From the NCBI RefSeq assembly GCF_042429435.1, contig NZ_JBHMAF010000100.1: DNA of 64,000 bases. One strand, given 5' to 3'. Below the pieces are notes generated by a model, which was not told where the DNA came from, ran no database searches, and saw only the letters and a program-made list of their open reading frames with translations. The stretch comes from Ectobacillus funiculus. GTDB lineage: Bacteria; Bacillota; Bacilli; Bacillales; Bacillaceae_G. The translations under genes and the position numbers were made by a program. Below, piece by piece: positions 51,630 through 61,036 of the stretch (positions are counted from its first letter, which is position 1; each line of letters starts with the position of its first letter).

Positions 51630-53033
51630 TTACGATTCATTCTCGAAGATCGTACCTTTTTTAAATTTCGAATTTTGAAACGCAAACTTTGTAAGAAGAA
51701 TATATGCAATACCTGCCACTGCAACACCTATAATCCATCCTAGCTCCACTTTTATAAAGGCGGTGCCGGCACCGATGAGCATCGCAAGCAGCGCGCATGG
51801 GTTATATCCGGTAAATGGACCATTTTTCTTATACAAATCTGTAATATTTACTGTTTGTTTTCTTAATATGTAGTATTCCACTAGTAAAATAGAAACAATT
51901 GGACCTAAAAATGCGGAATATACAAGAATGAACATGCCAAGACCTTTTGCTGAAGAATCCTGTACAAGCACCCAAGGGAATGAGCAAAGTGCCAGTAGTC
52001 CCGTTATGGTAACGGCAGGTTTATATTTCATTTTTGTAAGCAAAGTAATAACATAGGCTGGTGGAATGATATTGGCAACCATATTTACCGCAATCGCACC
52101 TATAACAATAAATGCAGATACGCCTACTGTGATATAAGGATTATCTACCACTATTGCAAATGCCTTTACTGGATTGGAAATGCCGGTTGCCGAAGCAAGC
52201 ATCGCGCCAATCGTAAGGACGAAGCCGTATGCGATTAAAATCGGCGAGAAGTATAAAAAGCCGCGTTTTACATCGCTAATGCCAGGTTTGAGCTCTCTTG
52301 AATAGTCAGCTGCGCTTAAAAAGATGGCTGCATAGTTTCCTAAGAACATCATGATGAATGAAAAGAATGGTAAGCCCCAGGATCCTTTTGCGTGAACCCA
52401 TTTTTCCGCAATGACATCGCTGTAAGATGTTATAAGAATACCAAATACATAGATCAGTGCTAGCATAATAACAATAGAAGCAAGAACTTCCACCCATTTG
52501 ATGGCATGGAAGCCGTATAGTGAAAGTGCGATTTGCGCCACCTGAATTATGACAAAGCAAATAGCAACATTATCAAAGGCGCCGCCTGTAATAATCTTTA
52601 CGATTTCATTTAAGGCAGTACCGCCAATCCAGCTTTGAAAGCCGTACCAAATTACGGCCGGAAAGCCACGTAAAATTGATGATATGATAGAGCCTTTCAT
52701 CCCGAAGGACATTCTGAGCTGTACAACATATGGTACTCCGGTTCTATATCCAATCCGGTCGTTTAAAGAAAATAACGTTGAAATGATACTGATTGCTATA
52801 GCAGCTGCGATAAATGTCTGAAAGATGTTCAATGTTGCAGTTCCTGCTACAAACAAACTAGCTCCAAGTGTCATGTTACCTAAGTTAACACCGTCCCCAA
52901 TCCACATAAACATATAGGATATCGGGCCTACTGACCTGCTCTCTTTCGTTTTTGGCTGTAATGATTGATCCACACCTGCAGTATGGTGAACCTGAGTCTC
53001 TTCTATAACGTGACTTGCTAAATTTGTAGACAT
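51630..53033 (-). CDS. pucI: Allantoin permease, NCS1 family
   Basis: 467 residues with about 12 hydrophobic segments. NCS1 signatures are the start SVGPISYMFMWIGDGVNLGNMTLGASLF and RTGVPYVVQLRMSFGMKGS, which resemble B. subtilis PucI. It imports allantoin by a cation symport mechanism. It is on the minus strand and stands as a single unit, with AAAGGGG about 13 bases upstream of the ATG. Hydantoin or another nucleobase is a possible alternative substrate. Confidence 0.85.
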   Translation of the reverse strand: MSTNLASHVIEETQVHHTAGVDQSLQPKTKESRSVGPISYMFMWIGDGVNLGNMTLGASLFVAGTATLNIFQTFIAAAIAISIISTLFSLNDRIGYRTGVPYVVQLRMSFGMKGSIISSILRGFPAVIWYGFQSWIGGTALNEIVKIITGGAFDNVAICFVIIQVAQIALSLYGFHAIKWVEVLASIVIMLALIYVFGILITSYSDVIAEKWVHAKGSWGLPFFSFIMMFLGNYAAIFLSAADYSRELKPGISDVKRGFLYFSPILIAYGFVLTIGAMLASATGISNPVKAFAIVVDNPYITVGVSAFIVIGAIAVNMVANIIPPAYVITLLTKMKYKPAVTITGLLALCSFPWVLVQDSSAKGLGMFILVYSAFLGPIVSILLVEYYILRKQTVNITDLYKKNGPFTGYNPCALLAMLIGAGTAFIKVELGWIIGVAVAGIAYILLTKFAFQNSKFKKGTIFENES

Positions 53034-53403
53034 TGTTGCATCTAACCCCTTTTTTCATTAATGGCAAAATAACAGGAACATATACTAAAAAGTTTATTCC
53101 TGAGTGCTAACTCAGCTACGCATAGTAGCATGTCTAACTAGTAACACTGGAATTAATGCAATGCTTTTGCTGCGCTGATCTCCCCCGATTCTATAAGGTT
53201 AGTTTTTTGGATTCCCACAAAAGTATCACCAATAGTAAATATGAAGAAATTTTGTATTGATCATACCTTTATTTGTGATGTTTAATATCAGTTGATGTTA
53301 TTAAAGTTAACATAAATAAAGTGTATAGGATGTTTTTTTAAGAGTCATTAGAAGAAATGTGAATTTTTTCATATTCATTTGTACCTTTTAACCAAAAAAG
53401 ATA
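53034..53403. other. Gap upstream of pucI, no feature recognised
   Basis: An AT-rich region that must carry the pucI promoter. I found no convincing PucR box, hairpin or gene in it. Confidence 0.35.
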
Positions 53404-53481
53404 GAGCAGAGCTTTCAAAAGAAATTAGCCTCTCTTTATAATGAATTTAGTCAAAAGATTTTCAGGATTGGTGGGCAATGA
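53404..53481 (+). pseudogene. Relic of a DUF2294-type gene
   Basis: The stretch reads EQSFQKKLASLYNEFSQKIF then RIGGQ before a stop, closely paralleling SSFKKQMSQLYNEVNQEIYS at the start of the intact DUF2294 protein at 36515. No start codon fits and the downstream sequence is full of stops, so it is a decayed copy. Another open stretch near 53530-53680 is unassigned. Confidence 0.45.
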
Positions 53482-53760
53482 GCAAAAGCTTGCTATAGTT
53501 AGGTAACAAAATTCTGATTGTATTTTGGGATTTGTTACAGCTATTATCAAAAAATAGGTGAGAATAAATCTTATTTAAGTGATGTAAAGGGCAAACTCGC
53601 AAGGTGTTCTGTATCCGGTTACTCATTACGTTTACTGAACATGACTGAAGTAGCGGAAACTGCAGATATTGAGGTGCTATGAAATTTTACTATTGCTTTC
53701 ATACCTAATACCTGTATAGTGTATATAAAGATGTTTATCACAACAAATGAGGTGATATAG

Positions 53761-54072
53761 ATGGAGCATTGTGAAGATAGCGGCCTAGATGAAAAGATGG
53801 TTCCGAGAACAGAGGGAGAAATTGAAAGTCTCATTAAACGCTTGAAACGTATTGAGGGGCAAGTGCGCGGTGTGCAAAAAATGGTGGAGGATAACCGTTA
53901 TTGTGTAGATATCTTAGTTCAGATTTCAGCAATTAACGCTGCATTAAATAAAGTAGGGTTCAATTTATTGGAGCGCCATACGAAGCATTGTGTGTCTAAG
54001 GCTGTTCGTGAAGGAAATGGAGAAGATTCTATTCAGGAGTTAATGAATGTTATTAAACAGTTTTCCAAATAA
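53761..54072 (+). CDS. csoR: Copper-sensing transcriptional repressor CsoR
   Basis: 103 residues, all-helical CsoR/RcnR family. The Cu(I) ligands of the x-C-H-C fingerprint are present at Cys48 (RYCVDILVQ), His73 and Cys77 (RHTKHCVSKAV). It represses copZ-copA and releases DNA on binding Cu(I). GAGGTGATAT precedes the ATG. It lies about 300 bases upstream of copZ with its own terminator, so it is transcribed separately. Confidence 0.94.
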   Translation: MEHCEDSGLDEKMVPRTEGEIESLIKRLKRIEGQVRGVQKMVEDNRYCVDILVQISAINAALNKVGFNLLERHTKHCVSKAVREGNGEDSIQELMNVIKQFSK

Positions 54073-54090
54073 AGAAGGATATTTTAGGTG

Positions 54091-54125
54091 AAAAGAGGTG
54101 ATGTTGTAAAAATCACCTCTTTTTC
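54091..54125 (+). terminator. Terminator of csoR
   Basis: AAAAGAGGTGAT / ATCACCTCTTTTT hairpin with T tail. Confidence 0.85.
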
Positions 54126-54241
54126 GCATACTACAAGGTAGTACTTCTTATCGAGGACAAACACTAAAATAAGACTATGTTATGAGTAAAGGTGTCAGTC
54201 GCAGCGTAAAAACATGAAAAAATAGTTAAATGCCCTATTGC

Positions 54242-54262
54242 ATACTTTAGGGGGGTATAGTA
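54242..54262 (+). promoter_or_regulatory. CsoR operator upstream of copZ
   Basis: ATACTTTAGGGGGGTATAGTAT has the G-rich core with TA-rich ends known from CsoR boxes of Bacillus copZA operons. It lies about 110 bases before copZ and probably overlaps its promoter. Confidence 0.65.
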
Positions 54263-54373
54263 TATTGTAATCGAGAAGAGCAAATAAGCATGAACCGATA
54301 TACGAATATGATCAAGTCAACGGGTCCTTTAGTATCGGCGGTAAATGTATGAAAATAAGGGAGGAACTTTATA

Positions 54374-54580
54374 ATGGAAAAGGTAATTTTACAAGTAGGC
54401 GGAATGTCTTGTGGTCATTGTGTAAATGCAATTGAGGGAAGCGTTGGGAAGTTAAGCGGTGTTCATAATGTGAACGTAAACTTGGCTAAGGGAACGGTCG
54501 CGGTAGAATTCGAGCCGAGTACGGTAACATTGACAGCAATTAAGGAAGAAATTGATGATCAAGGGTATGAATTAGCATAA
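54374..54580 (+). CDS. copZ: Copper chaperone CopZ
   Basis: 68-residue ferredoxin-like HMA domain with the metal site Cys13 and Cys16 in GGMSCGHC. It carries Cu(I) in the cytoplasm and hands it to CopA and CsoR. GGGAGGAAC precedes the ATG. It lies upstream of copA with a terminator between the two genes. Confidence 0.94.
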   Translation: MEKVILQVGGMSCGHCVNAIEGSVGKLSGVHNVNVNLAKGTVAVEFEPSTVTLTAIKEEIDDQGYELA

Positions 54581-54606
54581 AGCGTGCGTAACTGCACGCT
54601 TTTTTT
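54581..54606 (+). terminator. Terminator between copZ and copA
   Basis: AGCGTGC / GCACGCT hairpin and seven T. It would reduce readthrough, giving more CopZ than CopA. Confidence 0.8.
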
Positions 54607-54617
54607 GAAAAAGCGAC

Positions 54618-54634
54618 ATACCCTACACGGGTAT
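54618..54634 (+). promoter_or_regulatory. Second CsoR-type site, just before copA
   Basis: ATACCCTACACGGGTAT is a palindromic TACCC-N4/5-GGGTA motif of the CsoR type, between the copZ terminator and the copA ribosome site (it overlaps the leader). It suggests copper control of copA separately from copZ. Confidence 0.6.
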
Positions 54635-54649
54635 ATGGAGGGAATGGAT

Positions 54650-57067
54650 ATGAGCAGTACCGAACAGGAGGTAAGCCTGCAGATTGAAGGCATGACATGT
54701 GCCGCATGTGCCAGCCGCATTGAAAAAGGGCTCAAAAAAATGCCAGGTGTGGTGGAAGCAAATGTGAATTTTGCGTTGGAAAAATCCAATGTTAGATTCA
54801 ATCCGGCAGCCACTAATATAGAAGAGTTGCAGAAAAAGGTAGAAGCTCTCGGCTACCATGTTAGAACTGAGAAGGCAGAACTGGACATCACGGGTATGAC
54901 GTGTGCGGCTTGTGCAACTCGAATTGAGAAAGGGCTTAACAAGCTGCCGGGCGTGACTAAGGCAACTGTCAACTTGGCACTGGAAACGGCTGCAGTCGAG
55001 TATAATCCATCAGAGGTTGGAACAATTGAAATGGTCCAGCGAGTAGAAAAGCTTGGGTATGGAGCAACAGTAAAAGGCGACAAAACGGTAGATATCGCCC
55101 AGCAACGCCAGCAAGAGCTTGACGCACAAACAGGAAAGTTTTTATTTTCGCTTATTTTGAGCGTACCTTTACTATGGGCAATGGTAAGTCATTTTTCTTT
55201 TACATCTTTTATTCCGCTGCCTGATATGCTCATAAACCCCTGGGTGCAGCTCGCACTCGCTACACCGGTTCAGTTTATAGTAGGAAAGCAATTTTATATA
55301 GGAGCTTATAAAGCATTACGGAACAAAAGCGCCAACATGGATGTTCTTGTGGCACTTGGCACGAGCGCAGCATACTTTTATAGCTTATACTTAACGATTT
55401 TATCCATCGGCTCTGCCGCGCATATGGTGGAATTGTACTATGAAACAAGTGCGGTTCTTATTACACTCATTCTTCTTGGAAAGCTGTTTGAGGCGAGAGC
55501 AAAAGGCCGTTCGTCTGAAGCGATTAAGAAATTGATGGGACTGCAAGCGAAAACGGCAACAGTTTTACGTAAGGAGCAAGAAATAGAAATTCCGTTTGAA
55601 CAGGTTCAGGTCGGGGACATTGTGTATGTAAAATCAGGAGAAAAGGTGCCGGTTGACGGTGTTATCACGGAGGGGCGCTCCGCTCTTGATGAGTCCATGC
55701 TGACCGGAGAGAGTGTTCCTGTTGATAAAGCAGTAGGAGATGCTGTTATTGGAGCAACGGTTAATAAAAATGGCTTCCTGAAAATCAAGGCGACAAAGGT
55801 AGGTCGTGATACGGCGTTAGCGCAAATCATTAAGGTAGTAGAAGAGGCGCAAGGATCAAAAGCACCGATTCAGCGATTGGCAGATCAGATTTCCGGGATT
55901 TTTGTTCCGATTGTTGTTGGAATTGCAATCCTCACTTTTTTTGCATGGTATGTATGGGTAAGTCCAGGAGAGTTTGCGGTTGCGCTAGAGAAGCTAATAG
56001 CAGTGCTGGTGATTGCCTGCCCGTGCGCACTCGGATTAGCGACGCCAACGTCTATTATGGCAGGATCTGGACGGGCGGCAGAGTTTGGAATCTTGTTTAA
56101 AGGCGGCGAGCATTTAGAGATGACACATCAGCTGGATACTGTCATTTTGGATAAAACAGGAACTGTTACAAATGGTACACCTGAGCTGACAGATGTGATC
56201 ATTGCAGAGAGTTTTCACGAAGCAGAGGTTTTGAGCTTAGTAGGGTCTGCAGAAAAGCAATCTGAGCATCCGTTGGCGCAGGCGATTGTAGAAGGAATTG
56301 GAAAGAGAAACATTGCGTATAAGCCAGTTGCTGCTTTTGAAGCTATTCCAGGCTATGGGGTGCAGGCTACGGTAGAGGGGCGTACAGTTATGATTGGCAC
56401 CCGCAAGCTCTTGAGAAATAATCATATTACCATTGAACATGCAGAAAACAAAATGGAGCAGCTGGAGCGTCAAGGGAAAACAGCCATGTTAGTAGCAATT
56501 GATGACCAGTATGCGGGCATTATCGCAGTGGCTGATACTGTTAAACAAACATCTAAAGAGGCAGTCGCACGATTAAGAGAAATGGGCTTGGATGTTATCA
56601 TGATCACAGGTGACAACAAACAAACAGCGCAGGCGATTGCACAACAGGTTGGCATTGAGAAGGTAATTGCAGAGGTGCTGCCGGAAGGAAAGGCGGCAGA
56701 AGTAAAGAAACTGCAGGAGCAAGGGAAAAAAGTTGCAATGGTCGGGGACGGTATTAATGACGCACCAGCTTTGGCGCTTGCCGACATTGGCATGGCCATC
56801 GGAACGGGAACGGATGTGGCGATGGAAGCGGCGGATATTACGCTTATGAGAGGCGATTTGAACAGTATCGCTGATGCGATTTTCATGAGCAAGAGAACCA
56901 TTCGTAATATTAAACAAAACTTATTCTGGGCGTTTGCTTACAATGCTCTGGGCATCCCGATAGCAGCTTTAGGATTTTTGGCACCATGGATAGCGGGGGC
57001 TGCTATGGCATTTAGTTCTGTATCAGTTGTACTCAATGCGCTGCGTCTGCAACGAGTAAAGTTATAA
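54650..57067 (+). CDS. copA: Copper-exporting P1B-type ATPase
   Basis: 805 residues. Two N-terminal HMA domains have GMTCAAC (Cys17/Cys20 and Cys85/Cys88), the transmembrane metal site is CPC at 457-459, the phosphorylated Asp is Asp501 in DKTGT, and TGES, SEHPLA and GDGINDAPA are all present. It pumps Cu(I) out of the cell. ATG 54650 lies seven bases after GGAGGG and gives about the length of B. subtilis CopA; ATG 54644 is too close. A His-rich protein gene follows by 13 bases in the same transcript. Confidence 0.95.
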   Translation: MSSTEQEVSLQIEGMTCAACASRIEKGLKKMPGVVEANVNFALEKSNVRFNPAATNIEELQKKVEALGYHVRTEKAELDITGMTCAACATRIEKGLNKLPGVTKATVNLALETAAVEYNPSEVGTIEMVQRVEKLGYGATVKGDKTVDIAQQRQQELDAQTGKFLFSLILSVPLLWAMVSHFSFTSFIPLPDMLINPWVQLALATPVQFIVGKQFYIGAYKALRNKSANMDVLVALGTSAAYFYSLYLTILSIGSAAHMVELYYETSAVLITLILLGKLFEARAKGRSSEAIKKLMGLQAKTATVLRKEQEIEIPFEQVQVGDIVYVKSGEKVPVDGVITEGRSALDESMLTGESVPVDKAVGDAVIGATVNKNGFLKIKATKVGRDTALAQIIKVVEEAQGSKAPIQRLADQISGIFVPIVVGIAILTFFAWYVWVSPGEFAVALEKLIAVLVIACPCALGLATPTSIMAGSGRAAEFGILFKGGEHLEMTHQLDTVILDKTGTVTNGTPELTDVIIAESFHEAEVLSLVGSAEKQSEHPLAQAIVEGIGKRNIAYKPVAAFEAIPGYGVQATVEGRTVMIGTRKLLRNNHITIEHAENKMEQLERQGKTAMLVAIDDQYAGIIAVADTVKQTSKEAVARLREMGLDVIMITGDNKQTAQAIAQQVGIEKVIAEVLPEGKAAEVKKLQEQGKKVAMVGDGINDAPALALADIGMAIGTGTDVAMEAADITLMRGDLNSIADAIFMSKRTIRNIKQNLFWAFAYNALGIPIAALGFLAPWIAGAAMAFSSVSVVLNALRLQRVKL

Positions 57068-57080
57068 GGGGGAGCAAAGA

Positions 57081-57905
57081 ATGAAAAAATGGCTGATATC
57101 GGCAATTGTCTATCTCCTCATTGTCATCGGGGGGTATGCTGCTTGGAAGAGTATAAGCGGGGAGGATGCTGCTTCAGAGCAGGGGGAGCATTCACAGCAG
57201 CATGCGGCAACAGCAGCAGATGAGCATGCACATGAGGGTCATGACGACCCGCAACAGCAAGTGAGTGAAGTAAAGTCTACGGTAGAATATAAGGACGGTA
57301 CATTATACATTGGATTAACAGACAGTGCCAATCAACCGGTAAATGACCTAGAAATCAACCATGAGAAGCTAATGCATTTTATTATTGTAAGCGAGGACCT
57401 CCAGCAGTATTATCACGTGCACCCAACAAAGGCAGGAGACGGCAAGTTTGAAGTAGCGCTTCCGTTACAGGAAGGAACATATAAAGCATTTATTGACATT
57501 AAGCCAAAAGATTTAAACTATCAGGTGGAGCCGGTTGTTGTGCAGGTTGGAGATGCAGCGGAGCATCATCATGAAACGGCATTGACACCTGAAACACAGT
57601 TCACAAAAACAATAGCTGGAAAAATACTGACAATGGAGCCTGATTCTTTCAAGGCAGGGGAACCTATTACACTATCTTTCTCCTTTGCAGATGGAACAGT
57701 GCCGGAGCCATATTTAGGAGCTTTGGGACATGTAGTGATTTTAGATGAGCATGGTGAAACATATGTCCATGTCCATCCTGCTTCCCAGACAGACACAAAA
57801 TTTGAAACAACATTCGCTAAGCCTGGTGTATATAAAATATGGGCGGAGTTTCAGTTCCAAGGGAAAGTGATCACATATCCATTTACAGTAAAAGTCGAAT
57901 CCTAA
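57081..57905 (+). CDS. Membrane-anchored His-rich protein of the copper operon
   Basis: 274 residues. One N-terminal membrane segment (WLISAIVYLLIVIGGYAAW) anchors an extracellular part. A linker rich in His (EHSQQHAA, DEHAHEGHDD) is followed by two similar beta domains, each with a histidine site: LMHFIIVSEDLQQYYHVHP and LGHVVILDEHGETYVHVHP. The repeated H...HVHP pattern and position after copA suggest that it binds exported copper outside the membrane. The family is found near copper genes in other bacilli as I recall, but I know no assigned function. Confidence 0.7.
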   Translation: MKKWLISAIVYLLIVIGGYAAWKSISGEDAASEQGEHSQQHAATAADEHAHEGHDDPQQQVSEVKSTVEYKDGTLYIGLTDSANQPVNDLEINHEKLMHFIIVSEDLQQYYHVHPTKAGDGKFEVALPLQEGTYKAFIDIKPKDLNYQVEPVVVQVGDAAEHHHETALTPETQFTKTIAGKILTMEPDSFKAGEPITLSFSFADGTVPEPYLGALGHVVILDEHGETYVHVHPASQTDTKFETTFAKPGVYKIWAEFQFQGKVITYPFTVKVES

Positions 57906-57950
57906 AAATTCGTATAAAATAGGATGTAAATTAGAATAAGAAGGTTTATT

Positions 57951-58086
57951 TATACTGTAAGAAAGGATAAACTTCCAGCTGCGATCCAATTCAACGTAGT
58001 CGAAAATTTTAGGAATACAGTATAAGTAGGGTTACGCCTCTGTCTTCGACCAAGAGCAGAGCTCGCCAATCGGCGAGTTTTCTTTA
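57951..58086 (+). repeat. Full copy of the intergenic repeat, first stem partly decayed
   Basis: Head TACTGTAAG pairs with ATACAGTATA and the second hairpin is intact (CTCGCCAATCGGCGAG, TTTTCTTTA), but the inner first stem is disrupted (CTTCCAGCT against AGTCGAAAA). It could terminate the copper operon. Confidence 0.9.
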
Positions 58087-58148
58087 GTAGCAGCTTCTAA
58101 TAGCCCTGCGATTAATAAAGATAAGTATTCTTCTCTTTATATACTCTG

Positions 58149-58178
58149 AATCATAGGCAAACAGCCTATGATTTTTTT
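58149..58178 (+). terminator. Terminator hairpin between two repeat elements
   Basis: AATCATAGGC / GCCTATGATT with seven T. Confidence 0.8.
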
Positions 58179-58179
58179 C

Positions 58180-58253
58180 ATACTTTAAGAAAGGATAAAT
58201 TTCTAGCCAGGAAACCATTCGACGTAGCGAGAAATTTTAAGAATAAAGTATAT
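58180..58253 (+). repeat. First half of the intergenic repeat
   Basis: TACTTTAAGAAAGGATAAAT, stem TTTCTAGCC / GCGAGAAA, ending AATAAAGTATA. The second hairpin is missing. Confidence 0.8.
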
Positions 58254-58319
58254 TTAACTTTAGGGTGTGAGGATGAAAAAAGGAAATTATTTCTTTTGTA
58301 TTGGAGGGGAAAAAATAAA

Positions 58320-59459
58320 ATGAAAAGACAGTATGACCTCGATTGGATTCGTGTATTAGCTACACTTGCCGTTTTCCTTTATCATTGTTTGATGTTTTTT
58401 AACCCGTGGCCATGGCATGTAAAGAATAATGAAACTGACCCCATCTACATTACGGCCATTTCCTTGTTCATGAGTTCGTGGCTAATGCCGATTTTCTTTG
58501 CAGTGTCGGGAATCAACTCCTACCATGCTCTTCAGAAAAAGACGGGAAAGCAATATGTAAAGGAAAGAATGGCCCGGCTAGGAATTCCTCTTGTATTTGG
58601 GGTCATGATTTTAACGCCTCCACAAGTATATATGGAACGAGTAAGTCATGAGCAATATACAGGGGCATTTTTGACATGGCTCCCGCAGTATTTTGATGGT
58701 GTCTATCTGGACATAGGAGGAGCCGGGAATTTTGCCTTCGTCGGACTGCATCTATGGTATCTTTTGGTGCTCTTAATATTCAGCTTGTTTACGCTGCCGC
58801 TCTTTCTTAAAAAGCAGCCTTCCGTTTCAAAGGAGATTAAAGTGCTGCATCTTTTTCTATTATCAATTCCTTTGATGATAGTATCCGTACTAGTGGATAC
58901 TGTGAGACTAGGGGGGTGGGATATCACTTTCTATTTAGTTATTTTTTTATACGGGTATTTTTTCTTGGCCAAGGAATCCTTCAAGACAGCTATTCACAAG
59001 ATGCTCCCCGTTAACATCATGGTAGCCATTCTGACGACTATCATTTTTATTTATGGTTTCATGGCAGGCATGTCTTCTTCAGGAGAGGTGTTATCTATAT
59101 TACTAGCCTTAGTAAAGGTTCTAAACTGTTGGAGTTGGCTGCTAGTCATTTTTGCAGTGGGGGATCGCTATCTGTCGGTTTCAAATAGGGGGTTAAAATA
59201 TGGAAACCAAGCTTCCATGCCATTTTATGTTCTTCACCAGCCTGTTATTGTTCTGCTAGGCTTTTTAATAGCGGATGTTTCATGGTCTATCCCGCTTAAA
59301 TTGATATTCTTAATTGTGGCTGCATTTTTAATTATTATGGTCCTGTATGAATTTCTTATTGCACGGGTATCCATTTTTCGAGTTTTATTTGGTATGAAAG
59401 GGAATGGGGGAAAAGTGCCTAGAGGGGATTCGGTATTGCGAAATCATATTAAAATGTAA
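58320..59459 (+). CDS. Acyltransferase_3 family membrane protein
   Basis: 379 residues with about ten hydrophobic helices. It starts with YDLDWIRVLATLAVFLYHCLMFFNPW, the typical first helix with the conserved Arg and His of this family, followed by FFAVSGINSYHAL. Members transfer acyl groups (acetyl or succinyl) to extracellular glycans or lipids, and the closest pattern is the glucan biosynthesis protein C-like group. TTGGAGGGG lies 11 bases before ATG 58320. Single-gene unit; acceptor unknown. Confidence 0.82.
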   Translation: MKRQYDLDWIRVLATLAVFLYHCLMFFNPWPWHVKNNETDPIYITAISLFMSSWLMPIFFAVSGINSYHALQKKTGKQYVKERMARLGIPLVFGVMILTPPQVYMERVSHEQYTGAFLTWLPQYFDGVYLDIGGAGNFAFVGLHLWYLLVLLIFSLFTLPLFLKKQPSVSKEIKVLHLFLLSIPLMIVSVLVDTVRLGGWDITFYLVIFLYGYFFLAKESFKTAIHKMLPVNIMVAILTTIIFIYGFMAGMSSSGEVLSILLALVKVLNCWSWLLVIFAVGDRYLSVSNRGLKYGNQASMPFYVLHQPVIVLLGFLIADVSWSIPLKLIFLIVAAFLIIMVLYEFLIARVSIFRVLFGMKGNGGKVPRGDSVLRNHIKM

Positions 59460-59467
59460 GGATAGTA

Positions 59468-59508
59468 AAAAAGTGGATAGGTCTCAATAGACATATCCAC
59501 TTTATTTG
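59468..59508. terminator. Terminator after the acyltransferase gene
   Basis: AAAGTGGATA.GTCT / AGAC.TATCCACTTT hairpin with T-rich tail; usable from both sides. Confidence 0.8.
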
Positions 59509-59601
59509 TTTATCCATTCTTTCATTCAAGACGCGATTACAGATAAGTAGCAGGTAAGGGTAGTTTACCTTTACGAGATTCCTGCAAATGAATATCAGCT
59601 A

Positions 59602-60855
59602 TCATAATGGTGTAGTAGCTTTTATTACTTCCAATAGAAGTCCGAGCATAAAACCGCAAATGGCTCCGTTCACTCGAATCCACTGTAGATCTTTTCCTGC
59701 ACCGTTTTCTATCATAGCGATAAGAGTTTGATCATCAAGCGCGTCCAAATTTTCTCGGACAAGCTTGCCTATTTTTGAATGGTTGGCTTCAACAAACTGG
59801 ATAACTTGCTTCTGTAACCAGTTTTCTATGGCACTCATATGTACTGGATTCTCTTTTGTGTTATTTAATAAACGTGTCAAGAAGGGTAGAAGATGCATGT
59901 CAACAAACTCACCGTCTTTAATAGAGAATAATGCTTGTTGCTGCATCTTCTCAAGAGTTTTGGTTATTTGTTCGGTGGCATCCCAATTTTCAATAAGATG
60001 TTCCTTCCAGTCGTCCAGTTCTTTTATAAATGTTGTATTCTCATGAACTTTTTTTAGCTCTGTACGGATTTGTTCGAGCAGCGCCTGTCGGTTTTTGTTA
60101 TCAGTCTCTTGCAAACCATCGATTCCCCTAAGAATAAAATCTTGTATGATACCGCCGAGCTTGTTTTCATCTACTACATTTATAAAGGATTTTACTGCAA
60201 ATTGTAAGAAACCATCCAGCTCTATACGGTCTATTGCCTTGATTGCCGTACTGCCAAGTTCATTGCGAACACTATCCTTTTCTGCCCATCCTTTAGCCTT
60301 CATAAGAAGGTAATTCAGAGCTTTTTCATCATAGCTATGAGCGAGTATTTGATTGATTGCAGATTGGATCAAAGCACTGGTATGAATTGAATATAGATAC
60401 TTTTTAATTTCTTTCTCTACAAAAGAAGCGATCTTGTTTATATTGACACGACGAATTGCGTGTTCGATGACTGTAGTGATTCCTCGTTTCATTGAATCAG
60501 AATGCAGTTCCTTTTCGATAATCAGGAATACCTTTTCTGCCAAATGGATTTCTTTCATCTTATCAGTGATACTTGTTTTTGTAAGCCATTTATTTTCAAG
60601 CATGGAGACGAGCCCTTCCGTGAGCTTCTGTCGGTTTTTAGTTAACAGGGCTGTATGTGGAATGGGCACGTTCAGTGGATGCCGGAATAATGCAGTAACT
60701 GCAAACCAGTCAGCCAATCCTCCTACTAGCCCCGCTTCGAACCCACCTTGTAGGATCGCTCCTGCCAGTGAGTCATGAAACAGCGACGTTATAATAAAAC
60801 CAGTTCCCATAATTGCCAATGAAAAGCTGGCTACGTATCTTGATCGTGTTGCCAT
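59602..60855 (-). CDS. DUF445 family membrane protein
   Basis: 417 residues. N-terminal segment with hydrophobic helices (YVASFSLAIMGTGFIITSLF, GGFEAGLVGGLADWFAVTALFRHPL), a long charged helical middle, and a hydrophobic C-terminal end (IRVNGAICGFMLGLLLEVIKA). The GGLADWFAVTALFRHP motif defines DUF445 (YheB/YjiN-type). Function is unknown. It is a single unit on the minus strand. Confidence 0.88.
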   Translation of the reverse strand: MATRSRYVASFSLAIMGTGFIITSLFHDSLAGAILQGGFEAGLVGGLADWFAVTALFRHPLNVPIPHTALLTKNRQKLTEGLVSMLENKWLTKTSITDKMKEIHLAEKVFLIIEKELHSDSMKRGITTVIEHAIRRVNINKIASFVEKEIKKYLYSIHTSALIQSAINQILAHSYDEKALNYLLMKAKGWAEKDSVRNELGSTAIKAIDRIELDGFLQFAVKSFINVVDENKLGGIIQDFILRGIDGLQETDNKNRQALLEQIRTELKKVHENTTFIKELDDWKEHLIENWDATEQITKTLEKMQQQALFSIKDGEFVDMHLLPFLTRLLNNTKENPVHMSAIENWLQKQVIQFVEANHSKIGKLVRENLDALDDQTLIAMIENGAGKDLQWIRVNGAICGFMLGLLLEVIKATTPL

Positions 60856-61036
60856 TTTAGTCCCTCATCTCTTTGTAATCTATCTTTAATGATAATTAAA
60901 CAATATAAAATGATGAAGGATTTTTCAAGTTTAAAACTCCTTATCCTAATCGTTTAAACAAGGATATAAATCAAAATACAAGCGACTCCCTGACATAGAA
61001 GGACAAACATCTAAATAAGATGAAAGAAGGAAATCA

